Origin: an uncultured Collinsella sp.
GTDB lineage: Bacteria > Actinomycetota > Coriobacteriia > Coriobacteriales > Coriobacteriaceae
Length of the DNA stretch: 12,416 bases
Assembly (NCBI GenBank): GCA_900547655.1
Contig: URHQ01000057.1
Span: forward strand, 1-12,416
Reading direction: 5' to 3'
Shown here: positions 1 to 5,270 of the stretch, one piece after another
Layout of the letters: each line of letters begins with the position of its first letter
Position numbering within the stretch: the stretch's first letter is position 1
Position numbers and translations under genes: made by a program
Notes under the pieces: generated by a model
Told to the model about the DNA's origin: nothing
The model's input: only the letters and a program-made list of their open reading frames with translations
The model's database searches: none

Positions 1-128
1 ATCTTGCCAAGCGCGCCAAGGCTTTCGCCGGCCTCGATGCCATCCATGACACCGTGCACGAGATGGCTCGCGACGAGGCCCGCCACGGCAAGGCTTTCGC
101 CGGCCTGCTCAAGCGCTACTTTGGCTAA
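1..128 (+). CDS. Rubrerythrin-family protein (reverse rubrerythrin / NADH peroxidase-like), C-terminal end only
   Basis: Only the last 41 codons are in the window, with codons starting at position 3 and the stop TAA at 126-128. The visible protein ends in [22 protein letters not shown]. This matches the last helix of the ferritin-like diiron domain of rubrerythrins, where the E-x-x-H pair (DEARH) donates iron ligands. Family members of this type act in the cytoplasm of anaerobes as NADH- or rubredoxin-dependent peroxidases that detoxify hydrogen peroxide. The gene ends directly at this domain, so any rubredoxin domain would have to be N-terminal, as in reverse rubrerythrins; that part is not visible. 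A 17-bp in-frame direct repeat (18-34 and 90-106) encodes the similar segments AKAFAGL and GKAFAGL. A strong terminator follows 34 bases after the stop. The family call is fairly sure; the exact subtype is not. Confidence 0.8.
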   Translation, partial: LAKRAKAFAGLDAIHDTVHEMARDEARHGKAFAGLLKRYFG

Positions 129-162
129 GCCAACCGCTTGAGACATAACCTCTAGCTCGATG

Positions 163-193
163 AGGCCCGGACCGTATTGGTTCGGGCCTTTTT
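163..193 (+). terminator. Rho-independent terminator of the rubrerythrin gene
   Basis: An 11-bp stem (163-173 with 179-189, one G-T pair) closes a 5-nt loop and runs directly into five T residues (189-193). It lies 34 bases after the rubrerythrin stop codon, so it is a textbook intrinsic terminator for that gene. Confidence 0.9.
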
Positions 194-259
194 CGTGCCT
201 CACGAACTTGTTAACGCCCTGAAATAGGACCGTCTTCGGCATCGGCTTCTCGTCAAAAA

Positions 260-382
260 CTAAGTGAGTAGACTTTTTGGAACTTGCCGAGCAGACCATC
301 CATATCACTTTATAAAGCCGCAGGTAAATGCCTTGTTGCAAAACGACCTAGTCGCCAAAGTGCCAAAAGTCTACTCACTTAG
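260..382. repeat. 123-bp palindromic element, copy 1 (MITE-like, three-frame stop at each end)
   Basis: The ends are perfect 18-bp inverted repeats: ctaagtgagtagactttt at 260-277 and its reverse complement at 365-382. Copy 2 at 1678-1800 has the same length and aligns without gaps, with 29 mismatches by hand count (about 76% identity). Reading inward from either end, cTAAgTGAgTAG gives TAA, TGA and TAG in three different frames. The copy is bounded as C-TA-element-TA-G. This is what insertion into CTAG with TA duplication would leave, the habit of IS630/Tc1-mariner-type transposases, so it may be a non-autonomous derivative of such an element. It encodes no protein. The minus-strand broken gene at 371-1497 takes its last three codons and its stop TAG from the right end of this copy. 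It is not an intrinsic terminator: no T run follows the closed stem. Confidence 0.75.
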
Positions 383-1497
383 ATTCGCAGCCGTCCACGA
401 TCGAGCCATTTTGTGTCTAACGGGCATCTTTCCGTCGATTACTCCCAATTTTGTCCAGTCAATGAATAGTTCAGACCGGAGTAATATCTCAGCCCTTTGC
501 TCATCCGAGCTTTTATCACGATATTCAGCATCGAGCATCCTGCATATGGCCTTAACGATCGCGCGGAATCTATCCTCATCCGATATCTGTCTGTGTGTCA
601 GGAGAAGCACATCGTAGCCCATGGCCTGAAGGGCCGTCATGCGGTCAGCGTCACGCAAGCCATCCCCTGCGCGTCCGTGCGAGGCCTTTCCCTGACATTC
701 AATGGCCACCTGTCGCCTACCGTCCGGTGAAGAAAGAAGTAGGTCGATATATACACGGGACTTTCCCACAATCGCTCGAGCACTTGTGCCTAGCATCACT
801 TCAACATTAAGCTCTATGTCGAAAAACCTTCGCCTCCCAGGGATCGCGGCAGTGCAAGTAGCAAATACGCCTCGACCTCAAAAGGCGACGCGGCACCCAA
901 TGGAACGAGTTGCGATACCGCTATAAATCTATTGCCGTAGCGCATCCCGCAAACATCTGAACAAAAACGGTCAAGGTCTCCGCCCAAAACCAAAGCGTCT
1001 CGACGCCATAAATTTGAGGCGGTGCCGTCCTCGGACGGGCAGCGCACCCAACCGAACATTGTCGAAATCGCGCCCGAATCAATTGCACGCAAAAGCTCCG
1101 CCTCAAGTGCCGCCGGCAGGGCACACACCGCAAACAAGCCACACATCTCCGCCAATACCAAAAGAAGCTGAAGATCCGTCAGATGCCGCGACATGATGAA
1201 TGTCGTCAGTAGAGGAGACGTAACCAAAAACCCATGCTCCGTTTCCAGCACGGATTCCCTGGGGAGCTCACCAAGAAACAGCCGCTGCCTAATGCTGGCA
1301 GGACAAGTCCGTTTGTTTCTCGTCCGAACCAATGTATACAACGGAAAACCGAGCACGACCGCAGCCGTCGGGTTGCGGGCGAGATCATATCGCTGCCGGT
1401 CTTCTTCCGGTCGTGGAAGCGGCGGACACAAAGCACGGACTTGAGGAGGCAAACGCCAGTACCTAAAAGCCGATATGTCACAAAGTAGATCCTTCAT
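371..1497 (-). pseudogene. Frameshifted AbiEi-like / DUF559 (Vsr-like nuclease fold) protein
   Basis: Two minus-strand open frames join into one protein of about 375 residues if one T is added to the T5 run at 822-826 (plus strand). The first part (814-1497, 227 aa) begins MKDLLCDISAFRYWRLPP and ends ASPFEVEAYLLLALPRSLGGEGFST, then TAG. After the shift the frame continues FFDIELNVEVMLGTSARA into the second part. The N-terminal half has the layout of actinobacterial AbiEi-like proteins: a G-F-P-L-Y-T-L segment, then GFLVTSPLLTTF followed by a helical stretch. The second part (371-799, 142 aa) has IDLLL, then VAIECQGKASHG, then GYDVLLLTHRQISDEDRF. This is the D...E-x-Q pattern and final strand of the DUF559/Vsr-like PD-(D/E)XK fold. 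The ATG at 1497 is preceded by a TGA eight codons upstream and by no clear ribosome site; a GTG at 1503 is the alternative. Composition is more AT-rich than the flanking genes, and the 123-bp element lies on both sides. It may be dead, or shifted by programmed slippage or a sequencing error. The family assignment is inferred. Confidence 0.6.
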
Positions 1498-1580
1498 AGG
1501 CACAGGAAAACACGAATTTCAACCCAGTCAGTCACGCATTGGCGCGAACGCACCAAAAATGGCGCCGAACGGACTGCCAA

Positions 1581-1646
1581 GTTTTCAACAGCACTCCCCA
1601 ACTGGCCAAAAGCTTGCCGAGAGCTGGACGAAGCCCTGTTGAAAAC
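1581..1646. repeat. 11-bp inverted repeat in the spacer upstream of the broken gene
   Basis: gttttcaacag (1581-1591) and its exact reverse complement (1636-1646) are separated by 44 bases. A run of six T follows at 1651-1656, so a plus-strand transcript could terminate here, but no plus-strand gene precedes it. It lies in the 180-base spacer between the start of the broken gene and copy 2 of the 123-bp element. Function unknown. Confidence 0.4.
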
Positions 1647-1677
1647 CCCATTTTTTCTCATGCAGGAGCTTTGCGCG

Positions 1678-1800
1678 GCAAGTGAGTAGACTTTTTTGAA
1701 CATCCCGAGCAGGCCGGTCATCCTGCTTTTCAAAACCGCAGGTAGATAGCTTGCTACAAAACTGCCTGCTCGCCATCACGCCAAAAGTCTACTCACTTAG
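1678..1800. repeat. 123-bp palindromic element, copy 2
   Basis: Same length and orientation as the copy at 260-382. The inverted ends pair over 16 bp (1680-1695 with 1785-1800, minus the outer two bases), and the right end aaaagtctactcacttag (1783-1800) is identical to that of copy 1. The left end reads gcaagtgag instead of ctaagtgag, so it has lost the outer TA and the TAA stop. This copy has an additional inner stem (cgagcagg 1706-1713 with cctgctcg 1765-1772) that has decayed in copy 1, and a small cctgc/gcagg hairpin at 1722-1742. The minus-strand gene pdxR ends inside its right end, using the TGA of the three-frame stop. Confidence 0.75.
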
Positions 1801-3229
1801 GTTGCAGAGTGCCCCCCATTAGCTGCAATTCCAAGGTTGTTAGTACTTTTGGACTCAGATCGTCATACTGAACAAGAATTTGAGTTGTGTTTTCAAGGAC
1901 AGATGCGCCATCGGCACACCAAAAACAGTCACCGATATCGATAAAAGGGATGCTCGAGCGCGTGAGGGCCCGTGCAAAAGTGCTTCTGCCCGTTCCACGC
2001 TCCGCAACCACGATACTGTAAAGGCCCGCGTCTGCATGCTCGATCGAGACCTCTCCTGCCGGAAATACCTTCCGCACAAGCGCCATCAGGCCATCACGCG
2101 CCTCGCGAGCACGAACGCGCACGCGGTTCACATGTCGCTCGTAATCACCCGATTCCAGCAAACGCGCCAAAGCAACCTGGTCAACAGAGCTCACCGACGA
2201 GGCGTAAAAACCAAGGTTGCGCCTAAACCGCTCCATTAGTTCATCGGGCAACACCATGTACGCTAGACGCAACGCCGATGACAGGCTCTTCGAAAACGTG
2301 TTGGTGTAGATGACCGATTGAGCGGCATCGATCGAAGCAAGCGCGGGAATCGGCTTGCCGGCAAGGCGAAACTCACAATCAAAGTCATCTTCGATGAGAT
2401 ACCGACCTGGTCGCTCAGCGGCCCAGCTCAGAAGCGCATAGCGACGCGCAATGCTCGTCACAAGACCGGTCGGATACTGATGGGACGGCATCAGGTGAAG
2501 GACATCGGTCCCGCTTTTCTGCAGAGTGCTCAAGTCCACGCCCTCATCATCCAACGGGATATGTCGAACTTTGCAGCCCATAGCCTGATAGATACGCGTC
2601 AGACGCAAATAGCCCGGATCCTCAACCGCATACACCTTGTCCGCGCCAAGCAACTGAACCAACATGGTATCGAGCAGCTGGGCGCCCGCACCGATAACGA
2701 TGTTGTTGGGGTCGACATTCATACCCCTTGTCCCGTGCAGATGGTGAGCAATTGCGCGTCGCAGCCGAGCAGTGCCCTGCGCCGGTGCGGGCGAAAAGAT
2801 TTCGCGCTCGTCTTCGGATGCCAGCGTCGCCCGTAGCGCGCTTTGCCAAAGCCGCGCCGCCTCCAAAGCAGAAGGAGAAAGCGCATCGAATCGCTCGACC
2901 TGTCCGTTGACATCATGCACGCTGGGGCCCACAGAGACGGCATCTCGGTCGATGCCCTCCGCAGCCGAAGCCAAAACCGGTGCATCCGGAAGCTCGCAAG
3001 CGTAGTAGCCACGACGCGGCATTGAGCAAATATAGCCCTCGGCAAGTAACTGGCTATATGCATTCTCGATGGTAATAACACTGATTCCCAGATGACTGGC
3101 AAAGGCGCGCTTAGACGGAAGATGCTCCCCCGCCGCAATACGGCCAGCAACAATATCATTTCGAATTTGCTGGTAAACATACTCATAGAGCGATGCTTCG
3201 CCGCGTTGTTCCAAATTGTAGTCGAGCAT
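1793..3229 (-). CDS. pdxR: MocR/GntR-family PLP-dependent transcriptional regulator PdxR
   Basis: A 478-residue protein of usual MocR length. Residues about 12-78 form a GntR-type winged helix (LYEYVYQQIRNDIVAGRI, then LPSKRAFASHLGISVITIENAY). Residues about 110-470 form a fold-type I aminotransferase domain with SHQYPTG (249-255), EDDFDCEF (280-287) and the PLP-binding lysine K314 in NTFSKSLSSALRLAY. In this family the domain senses PLP rather than catalysing transamination. The gene is divergent from pdxST with a 145-base gap, the standard arrangement for PdxR, which controls PLP synthase genes and often itself. The ATG at 3229 is chosen because AGGTGA lies 7 bases upstream; the longer frame starts with TTG at 3262 without a site. 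The last codons and stop (AAG TGA) lie inside the 123-bp element, so the natural C-terminus was probably altered. The call is strong because of context; regulatory direction is not visible. Confidence 0.87.
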   Translation of the reverse strand: MLDYNLEQRGEASLYEYVYQQIRNDIVAGRIAAGEHLPSKRAFASHLGISVITIENAYSQLLAEGYICSMPRRGYYACELPDAPVLASAAEGIDRDAVSVGPSVHDVNGQVERFDALSPSALEAARLWQSALRATLASEDEREIFSPAPAQGTARLRRAIAHHLHGTRGMNVDPNNIVIGAGAQLLDTMLVQLLGADKVYAVEDPGYLRLTRIYQAMGCKVRHIPLDDEGVDLSTLQKSGTDVLHLMPSHQYPTGLVTSIARRYALLSWAAERPGRYLIEDDFDCEFRLAGKPIPALASIDAAQSVIYTNTFSKSLSSALRLAYMVLPDELMERFRRNLGFYASSVSSVDQVALARLLESGDYERHVNRVRVRAREARDGLMALVRKVFPAGEVSIEHADAGLYSIVVAERGTGRSTFARALTRSSIPFIDIGDCFWCADGASVLENTTQILVQYDDLSPKVLTTLELQLMGGTLQPK

Positions 3230-3240
3230 GAGTTTGTCAC

Positions 3241-3284
3241 CTGACCTTATCGGGTAATTCAATCTGGTATTAGTCTGACCTTGT
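3241..3284. promoter_or_regulatory. Direct repeat CTGACCTTRT, candidate PdxR operator
   Basis: ctgaccttat (3241-3250) and ctgaccttgt (3275-3284) lie 34 bases apart in the gap between pdxR and pdxS, about three helical turns. Both are followed by gtaatt. Direct repeats in the shared promoter region are typical binding sites of MocR regulators, which bind as dimers. The right copy overlaps the candidate -35 of pdxS; the left copy lies just upstream of the pdxR start codon, next to its ribosome site. Binding is inferred. Confidence 0.5.
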
Positions 3285-3309
3285 AATTATCTCGAAAACT
3301 GAGTATTTT
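3281..3309 (+). promoter_or_regulatory. Candidate sigma-70-type promoter of pdxST, overlapping one for pdxR
   Basis: TTGTAA (3281-3286) and TATTTT (3304-3309) are separated by 17 bases, each matching the consensus in four of six positions; such weak boxes suit an activated promoter. On the minus strand GATAAT (3286-3291) could be the -10 of pdxR, so the two promoters would overlap and be controlled together. The -35 for pdxR is poor. Confidence 0.4.
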
Positions 3310-3374
3310 GCCATACCCAGCTCCCCGATAGGATGTTCCGTCAAGCAATGCACATGCCAACCAAGGGAGCAACC

Positions 3375-4265
3375 ATGGCAGAACAGACCAGCAAGGCCGA
3401 TCGCGTCAAACTCAATCGCGAACTCGCGCAGATGCTCAAGGGCGGCGTCATCATGGACGTCACCACGCCCGAGCAGGCACGTATCGCCGAGGAGGCAGGC
3501 GCCTGCGCCGTCATGGCACTCGAGCGCATCCCGGCCGACATCCGCGCCGCAGGCGGCGTCTCGCGCATGAGCGACCCCAAGATGATCAAGGGCATCCAAG
3601 AGGCCGTCTCCATCCCCGTCATGGCCAAGTGCCGCATCGGTCACATCGTCGAGGCGCAGGTCCTGCAGGCCATCGAGATCGACTACATCGATGAGTCCGA
3701 GGTTCTCTCCCCTGCCGATGACGTCTATCACATCGACAAGACCCAGTTTGACGTGCCGTTTGTCTGCGGCGCCCGTGATCTGGGCGAGGCGCTGCGCCGT
3801 GTTGCCGAAGGCGCCACGATGATTCGCACCAAGGGTGAGCCGGGTACGGGCGACGTCGTTCAGGCCGTGCGTCACATGCGCAAGATCCAAAAGCAGATCC
3901 GTGACGTTGTTGCCCTGCGCGACGACGAGCTCTTTGAGGCAGCCAAGCACCTGCAGGTTCCGGTCGAGCTGGTGCGCGAGGTCCATGCCACGGGTAAGCT
4001 TCCCGTCGTGAACTTTGCCGCCGGCGGCGTAGCGACCCCCGCCGACGCCGCGCTGATGATGCAGCTGGGCGCCGAAGGCGTCTTTGTCGGCTCGGGCATC
4101 TTTAAGAGCGGCGACCCCGCCAAGCGCGCAGCCGCCATCGTCAAGGCCGTGGCAAACTTCACCGATGCCAAACTCATTGCCGAGCTTTCGGAGGACCTGG
4201 GCGAGGCCATGGTGGGCATCAACGCCGACGAGATCGAGATTATCATGGAAGAGCGCGGGCGCTAG
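3375..4265 (+). CDS. pdxS: Pyridoxal 5'-phosphate synthase subunit PdxS
   Basis: The 296-residue protein is the synthase subunit of the deoxyxylulose-independent vitamin B6 pathway. It builds PLP from ribose 5-phosphate, glyceraldehyde 3-phosphate and ammonia on a (beta/alpha)8 barrel, in a dodecamer decorated by PdxT. Visible key residues are D28 (IMDV), K85 (MAKCRIGH) and K153 (RTKGEPGTG). They match the catalytic D24, K81 and K149 of the Bacillus subtilis enzyme with a constant offset of four. The phosphate-binding segments NFAAGG and GVFVGSGIF are present. The start at 3375 is set by AAGGGAG five bases upstream and by homology; the longer frame from 3333 adds residues without a site. It is the first gene of an operon with pdxT, 20 bases downstream. 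Confidence 0.97.
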   Translation: MAEQTSKADRVKLNRELAQMLKGGVIMDVTTPEQARIAEEAGACAVMALERIPADIRAAGGVSRMSDPKMIKGIQEAVSIPVMAKCRIGHIVEAQVLQAIEIDYIDESEVLSPADDVYHIDKTQFDVPFVCGARDLGEALRRVAEGATMIRTKGEPGTGDVVQAVRHMRKIQKQIRDVVALRDDELFEAAKHLQVPVELVREVHATGKLPVVNFAAGGVATPADAALMMQLGAEGVFVGSGIFKSGDPAKRAAAIVKAVANFTDAKLIAELSEDLGEAMVGINADEIEIIMEERGR

Positions 4266-4285
4266 TCCAGCAGAAAGGATCGCAC

Positions 4286-4873
4286 ATGAGCGATTATGCA
4301 GACCAAACGGTCGCCGTGCTGGCGGTCCAAGGCGCTTTTGCCGAGCACGAGGCAAGACTATCCGAGCTGGGCGCACGTTGTATAGAGTTGAGGCAGGCGG
4401 CTGATTTGAAGCAGGACTTTGACCGTCTGGTACTTCCCGGCGGCGAGTCTACCGTTCAAGGGAAGCTGCTTGATGAGTTGGGCATGCTCGAGGAGCTTCG
4501 TGCCTGTATCGCTGAAGGCATGCCCGTCCTGGGCACCTGCGCCGGCCTGATTCTACTGGCTCACGACCTTGTCGCCCATGACGATAAGGGCACGCCGCGT
4601 TTGGCAACCATGGATGTACTTGTCGAGCGCAATGCCTACGGCAGACAGCTCGGCAGCTTTCGAACCAAGGGGCAGGTAACCGGCATCGACGGTGAAGTGC
4701 CGCTGACGTTCATCCGCGCGCCCCGCATCGTCGAAGTGCGCGGCAATGCCAAGGCCCTTGCCGAAGTCGATGGCCGTATCGTCGCCGCGCGCCAGGGCAA
4801 CCAGCTCGGCGTAACCTTCCACCCCGAACTCGATGAAGACACCCACCTCCACGAACTGTTCCTACAAATGTAG
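4286..4873 (+). CDS. pdxT: Pyridoxal 5'-phosphate synthase glutaminase subunit PdxT
   Basis: A 195-residue class I glutamine amidotransferase that hydrolyses glutamine and channels ammonia to PdxS. The nucleophile C85 sits in LGTCAGLILLA, and the His-Glu pair H179/E181 in TFHPELDED completes the triad. The glutamine-binding GGESTVQGKLL (52-62) and the N-terminal VAVLAVQGAFAEH are typical of PdxT. Length is normal. The start has AAAGGA seven bases upstream. It follows pdxS by 20 bases with no terminator between, so the two subunits are co-transcribed. It converges on htpG; the shared spacer holds the palindrome cluster. Confidence 0.96.
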   Translation: MSDYADQTVAVLAVQGAFAEHEARLSELGARCIELRQAADLKQDFDRLVLPGGESTVQGKLLDELGMLEELRACIAEGMPVLGTCAGLILLAHDLVAHDDKGTPRLATMDVLVERNAYGRQLGSFRTKGQVTGIDGEVPLTFIRAPRIVEVRGNAKALAEVDGRIVAARQGNQLGVTFHPELDEDTHLHELFLQM

Positions 4874-4896
4874 GCATCGAAATCAACAAACGAAAC

Positions 4897-4960
4897 GAGA
4901 GTGGATAATCTCCCACCTTGAGCATGAATATGGGCTCATACCGGGAGATTATCCACTCTC
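4897..4960. repeat. Perfect 18-bp inverted repeat with an inner stem (palindrome A)
   Basis: gagagtggataatctccc (4897-4914) and its exact reverse complement (4943-4960) enclose 28 bases. Inside, tgagc (4919-4923) pairs with gctca (4934-4938), leaving symmetric 4/4 internal loops. It starts 24 bases after pdxT. The sequence after the right arm is not T-rich, so it is not an obvious intrinsic terminator. Reads as a structured repeat or a small insertion. Confidence 0.7.
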
Positions 4961-4970
4961 ATGCTACGTA

Positions 4971-5022
4971 GTCGTTGGGGACGTTCTTAAATGACCAGTC
5001 AAACAAGAACGTCCCCAACGAC
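4971..5022. repeat. Perfect 18-bp inverted repeat (palindrome B)
   Basis: gtcgttggggacgttctt (4971-4988) and its exact reverse complement (5005-5022) enclose 16 bases. The loop can form tga (4992-4994) with tca (4999-5001) across symmetric 3/3 internal loops, the same two-tier plan as palindrome A, 10 bases upstream. A short TTTT follows only at 5027-5030, so termination would be weak. The core GGGACGTTC recurs at 7488-7496 as its reverse complement. Confidence 0.7.
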
Positions 5023-5084
5023 TATCTTTTAGCAGGTCTAGATCATGGCAATGTCGATGTTTTGGCACTGACAGCGAGCGCCCA

Positions 5085-5170
5085 CCAGAGCGAACAAATT
5101 GGCATGAAAAGAGGACGGCATAGACCTTCTGGTCATGCCGTCCTCTTTGAATGACAAGTTGTCGCTCTGG
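5085..5170. terminator. Long palindrome, probable bidirectional terminator between pdxT and htpG
   Basis: The inner stem pairs 5108-5121 with 5135-5148 over 14 perfect bp. A single bulged A (5122), a further 4 bp (5123-5126 with 5131-5134) and a TTCT loop follow. The plus-strand stem ends in TTT and the minus-strand stem in TTTT. The arms continue imperfectly outward to ccagagcga (5085-5093) and tcgctctgg (5162-5170). Its place between two converging genes fits bidirectional termination. Confidence 0.65.
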
Positions 5171-5177
5171 CGCCCGC

Positions 5178-5215
5178 GCAGCGTCGACTGGTCCGCCGTT
5201 CGTTAGAACGGCGGA
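5178..5215. repeat. Header-hairpin unit 1 (GCAGCGTCGA, N4, 10-bp perfect stem)
   Basis: Header gcagcgtcga (5178-5187), four bases, then the perfect stem tccgccgttc (5192-5201) with gaacggcgga (5206-5215) and the loop gtta. Same plan as the next unit at 5223-5262. No T run on either side. Confidence 0.6.
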
Positions 5216-5222
5216 ACTGAGG

Positions 5223-5262
5223 GCAGCGTCGAGCCGTTACGCGGTTTGGTAAAACCGCGTAA
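5223..5262. repeat. Header-hairpin unit 2 (GCAGCGTCGA, N4, 11-bp perfect stem), just after the htpG stop
   Basis: Header gcagcgtcga (5223-5232), four bases, then the perfect stem ttacgcggttt (5237-5247) with aaaccgcgtaa (5252-5262) and the loop ggta. It lies 8 bases beyond the htpG stop codon on the minus strand, so it will form at the 3' end of the htpG message and may protect it; with no T run it is not a classical terminator. Confidence 0.6.
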
Positions 5263-5270
5263 ATACCTAA

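Noticed and set aside
18..106. 17-bp direct repeat in the rubrerythrin end
   Set aside because: It is in frame and encodes the similar helix segments AKAFAGL and GKAFAGL, so codon preference explains it.
260..382. The 123-bp element as an intrinsic terminator
   Set aside because: The T residues lie inside the stem arms, not after the closed hairpin, on both strands.
3333..3374. An upstream in-frame start that would add 14 residues to PdxS
   Set aside because: No ribosome site there, while AAGGGAG stands five bases before the ATG at 3375, and known PdxS proteins begin at the latter.
3270..4376. A 368-codon minus-strand frame opposite pdxS and the start of pdxT
   Set aside because: Antisense shadow of pdxS; His/Asp/Leu-rich composition without recognisable family.
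4874..5270. CRISPR array or tRNA cluster in the palindrome-rich spacer
   Set aside because: There is no direct repeat with regular spacers beyond the two 10-bp headers, and no cloverleaf with a T-arm GTTCRANNC.
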